Source: GAS188 sp044445965 (lineage in GTDB: Bacteria > Pseudomonadota > Alphaproteobacteria > Rhizobiales > Beijerinckiaceae). Taken from it: 64,000 nucleotides of DNA. The DNA lies in the NCBI GenBank assembly GCA_044445965.1, contig JBIOEJ010000006.1:13046-77045 (forward strand), given 5' to 3'. Shown piece after piece: positions 9,565 to 17,359 of this stretch; position 1 is the stretch's first letter, and every line of letters begins with the position of its first letter. The notes under the pieces were generated by a model. It was not told the origin of the DNA. It saw only the letters and a list, made by a program, of their open reading frames with translations, and made no database searches. A program made the position numbers and the translations under genes.

Positions 9565-9641
9565 CTAGTGCGGCTTTTGAATCCGAAATTCGCCCCGCGC
9601 GTTGCTCCAATGTGATGCGAATTTCGGATTCGCTGCACTAG
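9565..9641. repeat. Bipartite long palindrome, copy 2
   Basis: Outer arms CTAGTGC (9565-9571) and GCACTAG (9635-9641) and inner arms GAATCCGAAATTCGC (9579-9593) and GCGAATTTCGGATTC (9617-9631) are exact inverse pairs. The total length of 77 bases equals copy 1, and both share the outer TAGTG core and an inner GAAnTTC-like theme. They are probably two diverged members of one palindromic element family. Confidence 0.85.
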
Positions 9642-9663
9642 CGCCTGCCGCATCGGAACGAAT

Positions 9664-10527
9664 CTACTCGACGCAATCGCGCAACAGGTCGCGAAGCCGC
9701 ACATCGGGGGCCAGCTTCACCTTGCCCCTGACGGCATCGAGATAGCCATCGAGCTGCGAGTTCGCCGCCCATTCCTCTTCGATCCTCCCGTCTCGAACGG
9801 CTCTCGCGAAGCGATGGCTTTGCCAGCCATGCCAAGCCGGCAGGCCCGCCGCCGCGAGCCGTGAAGCCTGGTCCGCCTTCTCCAGGAAAATCTCCTTCGC
9901 CCGCAAGGGAAGATGCAGGCAAGCGACCCGTTCGGTACGCGAACGTTTGCGATCGGCTCCCTTGGCGACATGATTGCCGGGACCGATCTCCATTGCGGCC
10001 ATCGCCCGGAAAATGTATTTGCGTTGATAAGGTGCTTCCACATAGGAAAACTCGCCAGCTTCGACGCCCAACCGCGCCCGGCGGAAATCTCCGAATTTCG
10101 CGTCGCTTCGGTAGATTGCCGATAGAACCGCCCGCGGTTCTCGCCGAATTTGCTCGCGGCGCTGGATGAAGTTGACGATCGGCACCGAGAGGGCGTCCGC
10201 GGTGCGCGTTCGAAGGTCCGCCGCGAGCCCTCCGGGCGCATGCCAGAATTCGTCCGCATCGAAGGGAAGGACCCACGTCGCTCCGCACTTCACCGCGGCG
10301 CGCGCAAGCTCGGTGACGGCCTCGGACTGATGGAAACCTCCGTCCCCGGTTCTGCTCCAGCGGACGCGCCGATCGCGCCTCGCCATCCGTTCGAGCACCT
10401 TGACGGTGCCGTCCGTCGAATCATTGTCGGCGATCAGGATGAGGCCGGCGCCTTCCCTGAGATGATGACGCAAGGTGATGGCAACCAGATCCTCTTCGTT
10501 GCGGACGATCGAAATTCCGACGAGCAT
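9664..10527 (-). CDS. Glycosyltransferase family 2 protein
   Basis: A 287-residue GT-A type glycosyltransferase. The N-terminal nucleotide-sugar binding block is MLVGISIVRNEEDLVAITLR with ADNDSTDGT, and the metal-binding DxD-type motif is FDADEFW (about residues 90-96). The middle contains IVNFIQRREQ and a conserved GPGNHVAKG stretch seen in family-2 enzymes that extend cell-surface glycans. Acceptor and sugar are unknown. The frame stays open far upstream, but the protein sense begins at this Met; the upstream part is antisense to purM. The gene diverges from the next small secreted-protein gene. Confidence 0.82.
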   Translation of the reverse strand: MLVGISIVRNEEDLVAITLRHHLREGAGLILIADNDSTDGTVKVLERMARRDRRVRWSRTGDGGFHQSEAVTELARAAVKCGATWVLPFDADEFWHAPGGLAADLRTRTADALSVPIVNFIQRREQIRREPRAVLSAIYRSDAKFGDFRRARLGVEAGEFSYVEAPYQRKYIFRAMAAMEIGPGNHVAKGADRKRSRTERVACLHLPLRAKEIFLEKADQASRLAAAGLPAWHGWQSHRFARAVRDGRIEEEWAANSQLDGYLDAVRGKVKLAPDVRLRDLLRDCVE

Positions 10528-10599
10528 GCTCTCGAACCGGTTGAAGTCGCGATGCGATAGGTTATGGAAACACCGGCTCGTTGCAAGAAGGAGTTCGCC

Positions 10600-10968
10600 G
10601 TGGTTCGTCATTGCGCCATCGTGGCCGTCGCCGGCCTTTGCCTGCTTGTCTTCGCTCCGGCCATGGCATTGGCCGGCGCATCCTCGCAGGTCCTGCCGCC
10701 CCCGGATCCGACCGCGAAGGACCTCACGCCCTACATGATTTCGCTGCGCGCCTTCGACGCCTGCCTGATCGTGCAATCGCGGCTGCAAAGCACGACGCGC
10801 GAGGCGGTGCATACGCCCTGCTCCTGCTATGCCAAACTGACCGTCAAGACCATGTCGAAGGAAGAGCTCGACGCCTTCCGCGCCACCGGCTACTTCAACG
10901 ATTCGGCGCGCCAGAAAGCCTTGCAGGCGCTCGATACGTGCAAGCTGCCGCGCCCGCCGCTGAGCTGA
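10600..10968 (+). CDS. Small secreted protein with conserved cysteines
   Basis: A 122-residue protein with a clear signal peptide (VVRHCAIVAVAGLCLLVFAP, cleavage after ALA). The mature part contains four cysteines (FDACLIV, PCSCYAKL, LDTCKL) and a helical C-terminus. GTG at 10600 is preferred over the in-frame ATG at 10564 because AAGAAGGAG (10585-10593) lies six bases before it, and because it makes the signal peptide conventional. No family recognised. It sits just before purM on the same strand, 21 bases away, so it may share its transcript. Role unknown; periplasmic location likely. Confidence 0.7.
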   Translation: MVRHCAIVAVAGLCLLVFAPAMALAGASSQVLPPPDPTAKDLTPYMISLRAFDACLIVQSRLQSTTREAVHTPCSCYAKLTVKTMSKEELDAFRATGYFNDSARQKALQALDTCKLPRPPLS

Positions 10969-10989
10969 CGATACGTCCTGGCCACGAGC

Positions 10990-12069
10990 ATGCGGAACGA
11001 CGCTCGTCGCCCCGTCAGCTACGCCGATGCAGGCGTCGACATCGACGCCGGGGCCGAGATGGTCGAGCGCATCAAGCCTCTGGTGCGTTCGACCGCACGG
11101 CCGGGCGCGGATGCCGAGATCGGCGGCTTCGGCGGTCTCTTCGATCTGAAGGCGGCGGGCTTCAAGGATCCGGTGCTGATCGCCGCCAATGACGGGGTCG
11201 GCACCAAGGTCAAGATCGCGATCGAGGCCGGCATCAGCGACACGGTCGGCATCGACCTCGTCGCCATGTGCGTCAACGACCTCGTCGTGCAGGGCGCCGA
11301 ACCCTTGTTCTTCCTCGACTATTTCGCGACCGGAAAGCTCGATCCGGTCGAGGGCGCAAGCCTCGTGGCGGGTATCGTGGCCGGGTGTCGAGAGGCCGGA
11401 TGCGCGCTCATCGGCGGGGAGACCGCCGAGATGCCCGGGCTCTATCACGGACGCGACTACGATCTCGCCGGCTTCGCCGTCGGCGCCGCGGAACGCGGCT
11501 CCCTCTTGCCGCGATCCGATATCGCCCCGGAGGATGTCGTGCTCGGTCTTGCATCCTCCGGCTTGCACTCGAACGGCTTTTCCCTGCTGCGGCGCATCGT
11601 TGCGCGCAACGAGCTGAAGTGGAGGGACGCCGCGCCCTTCGCCCCCGGGCAGAGCCTCGCCGAGGCGCTGCTGACGCCGACGCGCATCTATGTGAAGAGC
11701 GTGCTCGGGGCATTGCGGGACCCGGAGGCAAAGCGAGGGTTGAGGGCGCTCGCCCATATCACCGGTGGCGGCTTCCCCGAGAACATCCCCCGCATCTTGC
11801 CGAAGGGCCTCGGCGTCAGGCTCGATCTGTCCGCCATCAAGGTCCCGCCGGTGTTCCGCTGGCTCGCGGCTGCCGGGCCTGTCGCCGATGAGGAGATGCT
11901 GCGCGCCTTCAACTGCGGCATCGGCATGGTCGTGATCGCGTCGCGCGAAAGCTCGGCAAAGGTTCAGCGCGCCTTGAAGGCGCAAGGGGAGCGCGTCAGC
12001 CGCCTCGGCAAGGTCGTCGAAGTGGCCTCCGGCCCGCGGGTCGTCTATCGCGGGCGGCTTTCGTTGTGA
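10990..12069 (+). CDS. purM: Phosphoribosylformylglycinamidine cyclo-ligase (AIR synthetase)
   Basis: Fifth step of purine biosynthesis: ATP-dependent ring closure of FGAM to AIR, in the cytosol. The 359-residue length and motifs fit PurM: SYADAGVDIDAG, the ATP/substrate block VLIAANDGVGTKVKIA, DLVAMCVNDLVVQGAEPLFF, the glycine-rich ALIGGETAEMPGLY, and the C-terminal ITGGGFPENIPR. The stop overlaps the purN start (GTGA), giving the purM-purN pair usual in Proteobacteria. The ribosome site before the ATG is weak, but the N-terminus aligns with known PurM. Confidence 0.97.
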   Translation: MRNDARRPVSYADAGVDIDAGAEMVERIKPLVRSTARPGADAEIGGFGGLFDLKAAGFKDPVLIAANDGVGTKVKIAIEAGISDTVGIDLVAMCVNDLVVQGAEPLFFLDYFATGKLDPVEGASLVAGIVAGCREAGCALIGGETAEMPGLYHGRDYDLAGFAVGAAERGSLLPRSDIAPEDVVLGLASSGLHSNGFSLLRRIVARNELKWRDAAPFAPGQSLAEALLTPTRIYVKSVLGALRDPEAKRGLRALAHITGGGFPENIPRILPKGLGVRLDLSAIKVPPVFRWLAAAGPVADEEMLRAFNCGIGMVVIASRESSAKVQRALKAQGERVSRLGKVVEVASGPRVVYRGRLSL

Positions 12070-12719
12070 CCGAGAATCACAGTCGGTGGGCTCGCCTGCC
12101 GACGGCCATACTCATTTCCGGGCGCGGAACCAATATGGCGGCGCTGCTCGAGGCGGCGAAGGCCGCGGACTACCCGGCGCGCATCGCGCTCGTGATTTCG
12201 AACGTCGCGGGCGCGCCCGGCTTGGCGCGCGCGGAGGCCGCGGGATCGCCCACGGCCGTGATCGAGCACAAGGGCTTCGGCAAAGACCGGCAAGCTTTCG
12301 ACCGCGCCATCGACGCCGAGCTTACCCGCCATGGCGTCGAGCTCGTCTGCCTGGCCGGATTCCTGCGCATCCTGACGCCCTGGTTCGTCGCGCGCTGGGA
12401 GGGTCGTGTCCTCAATATCCACCCCGCGCTCCTGCCGCGGTTCAAGGGGCTGCGCACTCATGAACGCGCACTCGCCGAAGGCGTGAAGCTGCATGGCGCC
12501 AGCGTGCATTTCGTCACGGAGGCGCTTGACGAAGGTCCGGTGATCGCCCAGTCGGCGGTTCCGGTCCTGGCCGACGACACGCCGGAGACCCTGGCGGCGC
12601 GCGTCCTCGATGTGGAAGGTCCGCTCTACGCCGCCGCCTTGCGCTTCGTCGCCTCGGGCGAGGCGCGGCTCGTGCGTGGAGAGGTGGTGTTCGGGAAGCC
12701 TGGGCTCGATCAGCCGTAA
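12066..12719 (+). CDS. purN: Phosphoribosylglycinamide formyltransferase
   Basis: Third step of purine biosynthesis: transfers a formyl group from 10-formyl-THF to GAR. The catalytic triad is visible as Asn117 and His119 in LNIHPALLP and Asp155 in ALDEGPVIAQ. The N-terminal ILISGRGTNMAAL forms the phosphate-binding loop. At 217 residues the length is normal. It begins with GTG overlapping the purM stop. Its 3' end overlaps the convergent hflX gene by 10 bases. Confidence 0.96.
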   Translation: MTENHSRWARLPTAILISGRGTNMAALLEAAKAADYPARIALVISNVAGAPGLARAEAAGSPTAVIEHKGFGKDRQAFDRAIDAELTRHGVELVCLAGFLRILTPWFVARWEGRVLNIHPALLPRFKGLRTHERALAEGVKLHGASVHFVTEALDEGPVIAQSAVPVLADDTPETLAARVLDVEGPLYAAALRFVASGEARLVRGEVVFGKPGLDQP

Positions 12720-14122
12720 TGCGGCTGCGCCGATGCCGCCCCGCCACCCGCCGCCACGAGCTTCAAGAGCTCGGCCCTTCGATCGCGCGAGACGCGCACC
12801 CTCAGATGGGCGCTGCCGCCATGGTCCTCTTGCGCGGAGAGCACCTCGGCATGCTCGTAGACCCAAGCCCGGCCGCGTCCATCGGAGCTGGGCATGACGA
12901 GCTCGAACACATCGCGATCGCGGAGCAGCAAGCGCTCGATCGCGACCAGAAGCTCCTCCATTCCCGCGCCGGTCAGCGCCGATACCCCGATGGCTTCCTG
13001 GGCACCGCCATCGCCGTCCCCATGAGGCGGGCCGCCTCCTTGGCGCAGCAGATCGATCTTGTTGTGGACCTCGAGGATCGGATGCGAGGCGCGATCGAGG
13101 CCGAGCTCGGCGAGCACATCCTCGACATCGCGGCGCTGCGCCTCGCTTTCCCCATGCGATATGTCGCGCACATGGATCACGAGATCGGCGTCGAGGACAT
13201 CCTCGAGCGTCGCCCGGAAAGCCGCGATCAGCGAGGTCGGCAGCTCGGAGATGAAGCCGACGGTGTCGATGAGATAGGCGCTCTCGCCATGGGGAAGCCT
13301 GATCAGGCGGGCGGTGGGATCGAGCGTGGCGAACAGCATGTCCCTGGCGACCACGCCGGCAGCGGTGAGGCGATTGAAAAGCGTCGACTTGCCGGCATTA
13401 GTGTAGCCGACCAGCGCAACGATCGGATGCGTGCCCCGCCGCCTCTGACGTCGATGCAGGGCGCGGGTGCGCTTGACCGCGTCGAGATCACGCTCGATCT
13501 TGGCGATCCGCTCCTCGATCTGGCGGCGATCGGCCTCGATCTGCGTCTCGCCCGGACCGCCGAGAAACCCGAAACCGCCGCGCTGACGCTCCAAATGCGT
13601 CCAGGAGCGCACCAGCCGGCTCTTTTGATGCGTGAGATGGGCATGCTCGACTTGCAACGCGCCCTCGCGCGTGCGGGCACGCTCGCCGAAAATCTCGAGG
13701 ATCAGCGCGGTCCGATCGATCACCTTCGCGCCTAGGGCCTTCTCGAGATTGCGCTGCTGCACCGGCGACAGCGCGCAATCCATGACGAGGAGGCCCGCCT
13801 CCTCCGTCTTGGCTTTCTGCGCCAGTTCCTCGACCTTGCCGGAGCCGATGAAGGTCGCCGGACGAATATCGTTGACCGGCACGATCAGGGATTCGACGAC
13901 CTCGAGCTCGATCGCGCCCGCGAGCTTCGTGGCCTCGGCCAGGCGAGCCTCCATGGAGCGCGGCTCCGCCTGAGAAGATTGCGGCGAGGCGCCGGAAGCG
14001 CGCGGCGGCGATGATCTGCGGCTCGAATAGGGGCCGATGATCAGGGCGCGGGTCGGCGCGGCGCGGCGTGGAACGCCGTCCGGCGGATGGTCGCTCCCGA
14101 TGCCTGATCCGGCTTTCGTCAT
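12710..14122 (-). CDS. hflX: GTPase HflX
   Basis: Ribosome-associated GTPase that splits stalled 70S ribosomes after stress. The N-terminal HflX domain contains FIGSGKVEEL and the glycine-rich RGGFGFLGGPGETQIEADRR (about 181-200), preceding a coiled-coil linker. The GTPase domain has G1 GYTNAGKST (239-247), G3 DTVGF (286-290) and G4 NKID. The 470 residues include about 50 extra, Arg/Ser/Pro-rich N-terminal residues, so translation may begin further in. The hfq stop directly abuts this start with no gap, the standard hfq-hflX pair. Confidence 0.95.
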   Translation of the reverse strand: MTKAGSGIGSDHPPDGVPRRAAPTRALIIGPYSSRRSSPPRASGASPQSSQAEPRSMEARLAEATKLAGAIELEVVESLIVPVNDIRPATFIGSGKVEELAQKAKTEEAGLLVMDCALSPVQQRNLEKALGAKVIDRTALILEIFGERARTREGALQVEHAHLTHQKSRLVRSWTHLERQRGGFGFLGGPGETQIEADRRQIEERIAKIERDLDAVKRTRALHRRQRRRGTHPIVALVGYTNAGKSTLFNRLTAAGVVARDMLFATLDPTARLIRLPHGESAYLIDTVGFISELPTSLIAAFRATLEDVLDADLVIHVRDISHGESEAQRRDVEDVLAELGLDRASHPILEVHNKIDLLRQGGGPPHGDGDGGAQEAIGVSALTGAGMEELLVAIERLLLRDRDVFELVMPSSDGRGRAWVYEHAEVLSAQEDHGGSAHLRVRVSRDRRAELLKLVAAGGGAASAQPHYG

Positions 14123-14386
14123 CTAGGCCTTTTCCGGGGCCTCGTCGGCAGGGTCATAGAGTTGCACCGGCGCAGAGGGCATGATGGTCGAGATCGCATG
14201 CTTGTAGACGAGTTGCGAATGGGCGTCGCGCCGTAACAGCACGCAGAAATTATCGAACCAGCTGACGATACCCTGCAATTTGACACCGTTCACCAAGAAT
14301 ACCGTCAGGGGAATCTTGTGCTTGCGGACGTGATTGAGAAACGCGTCCTGAAGATTTTGCGGTCGTTCGCCGGCCATCTTGTTCAT
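14123..14386 (-). CDS. hfq: RNA chaperone Hfq
   Basis: Hexameric Sm-like protein that pairs small RNAs with mRNAs and controls stability and translation, including nif/ntr regulation in alphaproteobacteria. The protein (87 residues from MNKMAGERPQNLQDAFL) shows the Sm1 block FLVNGVKLQGIVSWFDNFCV and the Sm2 motif VYKHAIST. The short acidic C-terminus DPADEAPEKA is typical of the class. The frame continues upstream, but nothing before MNK resembles Hfq; the third in-frame Met (MAGERP) is an alternative start. Immediately upstream of hflX on the minus strand. Confidence 0.96.
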   Translation of the reverse strand: MNKMAGERPQNLQDAFLNHVRKHKIPLTVFLVNGVKLQGIVSWFDNFCVLLRRDAHSQLVYKHAISTIMPSAPVQLYDPADEAPEKA

Positions 14387-14535
14387 CCCGATTCCAGTTC
14401 TCAGGTCCGCGCGCCCTTGAGATGCGCCGCTCGCTGTTGTGTCTGATCCATGTTGCACTGCGGAAGATAGGTTCACATAACGCCGAGCCCCGCTCAACCC
14501 CAGGATCACGGGGCAGTGATGCAATTATGGCGAGC

Positions 14536-15912
14536 TCAGAAGAATTCCAGGCTGACCCGGAAAATCTGCTCGACTTCCTTGTATTTGTCGGCAGTCGCGA
14601 AGACGACCAGCCGGTCATGGGCGGTGATCACGGTGTCGCCGGTCGGCGCCAGCACCTCGCCCTGACGGAACACGGCGCCGATCCTGATGCCTTCCGCGAT
14701 GTCGAGATCACGTAACGGAGTTCCCACCAGCGCCGATGGGGCAAGCGCCTCCGCCTCGATCATCTCGGCTCGCCCCTGCTCGAGGGACAAGAGGGCGCGA
14801 ATCTTACCGCGCCTTATGTGCCGGAGCGCCTTGGAGACGGTCAGCGCCGTCGGATCGATCGCCGCATCGATGTTCAGATCGTCGATGAGAGCGCGATAGC
14901 CCGGTGCGCTGAGCAGCGAGGCCGACCGTCTGCTGCCCAGCTTCTTGGCGAGCGCGCCAGAGAGCAGATTGGCCGCATCGTCGTTCGACGCGGCGAAAAA
15001 CAAATCCGCGCCGTCGACACCCGCGTCCCGCAGGATCGCCTCGTCGAGCGCACTGCCGATGAGCGCCAGCGAATGCGGCAGGGCTTGCGCGGCCGCCAGC
15101 GCCCTCTCCTTCACGGTGTCGATGAAGCGCACCTTGACGTCGGGCAACGCCTTGCCGATCAGCATGCCGGCATGCACGCCGACATGGCCGCTGCCGGCGA
15201 TGATCACTCGCCGCGGCGCCCGCATGTCGTAGCCGAAGAAGGCGAGCACCTCGCTGGTCTTGGCCATGGCGGCAACGACATAGACGATATCGCCGGCCTC
15301 GAGCGTATGCTCGGAACCCACGACGCTCACCTTGCCGGTTCGCATCTTGCCGACCACGGTCGCGTCGAGCCCGGGAAAGCGTCCGTTCACCTCGCGCAAG
15401 GGGCCGGCCACCGCCGCCGATCCCGCCCGGCAGGCGACCGAGAAGCCGAGCACCTGTCCGCGGCAGAAAGACCCGCTCTCGCCGATGCCCGGCATGGTGA
15501 CGAGGCGCGCTATCGCTTCGGCAACCTCGATGTCGGGCGAGATCGTCGCATCGACCGGCACCCGGTCGCGCGCGAAGAGATCGGCCCAATCGCTGGTGCG
15601 ATAGGCGGCGGCACGCACCCGTGCGATCTTGGTCGGCACGTTGAACAGGGTATGGGACACCGTGCAGGCGGTGATGTTCACCTCGTCCGAGGGGGTGACG
15701 GCGAACAGGATGTCGCAATCGGCGGCGCCTGCCCGGTCGAGGATATCAGGATGCGATCCGTGTCCCTCGACGGTCGCTACGTCGAGCGCATCGGCAAGCT
15801 TCGCCAACGCGTCGGAGGAGGTGTCGATCACCGTCACGCTGTTGCGCTCGTCGGCGAGCCGCTCCGCGATGGCGCGTCCGACCGCGCCCGCTCCGCAAAT
15901 GACCACCTTCAT
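14536..15912 (-). CDS. trkA: Trk system potassium uptake regulatory protein TrkA
   Basis: Peripheral NAD(H)-binding subunit that gates TrkH/TrkG potassium channels. The 458 residues form two RCK repeats: Rossmann motifs KVVICGAGAVGRAIAERL at the N-terminus and RVIIAGSGHVGVHAG near residue 230, each followed by a TrkA-C domain. MKVVICGAG at 15912 is the conserved start; the upstream open frame adds unrelated residues. It lies between ntrX and hfq, the standard alphaproteobacterial order. The cognate channel gene is not in the window. Confidence 0.94.
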   Translation of the reverse strand: MKVVICGAGAVGRAIAERLADERNSVTVIDTSSDALAKLADALDVATVEGHGSHPDILDRAGAADCDILFAVTPSDEVNITACTVSHTLFNVPTKIARVRAAAYRTSDWADLFARDRVPVDATISPDIEVAEAIARLVTMPGIGESGSFCRGQVLGFSVACRAGSAAVAGPLREVNGRFPGLDATVVGKMRTGKVSVVGSEHTLEAGDIVYVVAAMAKTSEVLAFFGYDMRAPRRVIIAGSGHVGVHAGMLIGKALPDVKVRFIDTVKERALAAAQALPHSLALIGSALDEAILRDAGVDGADLFFAASNDDAANLLSGALAKKLGSRRSASLLSAPGYRALIDDLNIDAAIDPTALTVSKALRHIRRGKIRALLSLEQGRAEMIEAEALAPSALVGTPLRDLDIAEGIRIGAVFRQGEVLAPTGDTVITAHDRLVVFATADKYKEVEQIFRVSLEFF

Positions 15913-15988
15913 GGCGCGCGGGCCCCCCGGCGCCGCTGGGCAAGGCCACCGGCGGCGGGCAACGTCCATCGCGGTGCGGCCATCGCCC

Positions 15989-17359
15989 CTATCCTACGCC
16001 GAGGGTCTTCAATTTGCGATGCAAGGCAGATCGTTCCATGCCGATGAATTCAGCGGTTCGCGACACATTTCCACCGAAGCGGCTGATTTGCGCGATGAGA
16101 TATTCGCGCTCGAAGATCTCGCGGGCCTCTCGCAGCGGCATCGCCATGAATTTCTCGCCGCCCGCGCCATTCGGCGAACTCGGCACGCGCGCGCCGACTT
16201 CCTGCGGCAACATATCGGCATTGATCGCGACATGCGGGTCGCCGCCGCACAGGATCATCAGGCGCTCCACGTTGTTGCGCAGCTCGCGCACATTGCCCGG
16301 CCACTCATGGGATTGCAGGATCGCGAGCGCATCATCTTCCATGCCGCGCTTCGGCAAGCCGCCCGCCGAGGAAATCTGCTCCATGAAGAAGTCGATGAGG
16401 TCGGGAATATCCTCTCGCCGCTCGCAGAGCGAAGGAACGCGCAAGGGCACGACCGAGAGCCGGTGGAATAGATCCTCGCGAAAGCGCCCTTCCGCGATAT
16501 CGGCCGCGAAGTCCCGTGCCGAAGAGGAAATTACCCTGACATCGACGTGCACCCGGGTCGAGCCGCCGACGCGCTGGAAATTCTGATCGACAAGCACGCG
16601 CAAGATCTTGTTCTGCGTCTCCTTGGGCATGTCGGCGACTTCGTCGAGATAGATGGTGCCGCCATGCGCCTCCTCGAGCGCGCCGGTGACGCGCTGGCCG
16701 TTCGGACCTTGCTCGATGCCGAACAGCGCGGTCTCCAGGTTCTCGGGCGTGATGGTCGCCGCATTGATGGCGACGAAGGCTCCGCTGGCCCGACTCGACA
16801 GCTGATGGATGGTGCGCGCGGCGAGCTCCTTGCCGGAACCAGGCGCGCCCGTGATCATCACGCGCGCATTGGTCGCGCCGATGCGCTCGATGGCGGCGCG
16901 CAGTTGCACGATCGCCGAGGAGCGGCCGATGATGCGGCTCGCCTGCACCGACTGCGATTTCAGCTCCTTGACCTCGCGTTTCAGGCGCGAGGCCTCGAGC
17001 GCCCGATCCGCGACCAGCACGAGACGATCGGCCTTGAAAGGCTTCTCGATGAAATCATAGGCGCCGCGCCGGATCGCCGACACCGCGGTCTCGATATTGC
17101 CATGCCCGGAGATCATGACGACCGGGACGTCGGCGTGGAGCTGCTTGACGCGATCGAGAATCTGCAGCCCGTCGAGCCTCGAGCCCTGAAGCCAGATATC
17201 GAGGAAGACGAGATGGGGCCTGCGTGCCTCGATCGCCTCGAAGGCTTCGTCCGCGCCTTCGGCGATGCGCGCTCGATAGCCCTCATCCTCGAGGATTCCA
17301 GCGACGAGCTCGCGGATGTCCGCCTCGTCGTCGACGATGAGAATATCGGCCCCCTTCAC
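15989..17359 (-). CDS. ntrX: Nitrogen response regulator NtrX
   Basis: Response regulator partner of NtrY, controlling nitrogen, redox and envelope genes. The receiver domain has Asp54 (FLDIW) and Lys107 (EKPF). The AAA+ domain has Walker A GAPGSGKE (171-178) and Walker B IYLDEVAD. The C-terminal Fis-type helix-turn-helix is FGGNVSRTAEFIGMERSAL. The loop that carries GAFTGA in sigma-54 activators is here GIEQGPNGQRVTGAL, so sigma-54 contact is probably lost, as reported for other alphaproteobacterial NtrX. The start overlaps the ntrY stop (ATGA). Confidence 0.95.
   Translation of the reverse strand: MKGADILIVDDEADIRELVAGILEDEGYRARIAEGADEAFEAIEARRPHLVFLDIWLQGSRLDGLQILDRVKQLHADVPVVMISGHGNIETAVSAIRRGAYDFIEKPFKADRLVLVADRALEASRLKREVKELKSQSVQASRIIGRSSAIVQLRAAIERIGATNARVMITGAPGSGKELAARTIHQLSSRASGAFVAINAATITPENLETALFGIEQGPNGQRVTGALEEAHGGTIYLDEVADMPKETQNKILRVLVDQNFQRVGGSTRVHVDVRVISSSARDFAADIAEGRFREDLFHRLSVVPLRVPSLCERREDIPDLIDFFMEQISSAGGLPKRGMEDDALAILQSHEWPGNVRELRNNVERLMILCGGDPHVAINADMLPQEVGARVPSSPNGAGGEKFMAMPLREAREIFEREYLIAQISRFGGNVSRTAEFIGMERSALHRKLKTLGVG

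Noticed and set aside
10528..11985. N-terminal extension of the glycosyltransferase frame to 773 residues
   Set aside because: The added part lies antisense to purM and lacks protein-like motifs; the glycosyltransferase fold begins at MLVGISIVRNEE.
14818..16047. 409-residue plus-strand open frame opposite trkA
   Set aside because: Shadow of trkA on the other strand with no recognisable domain.
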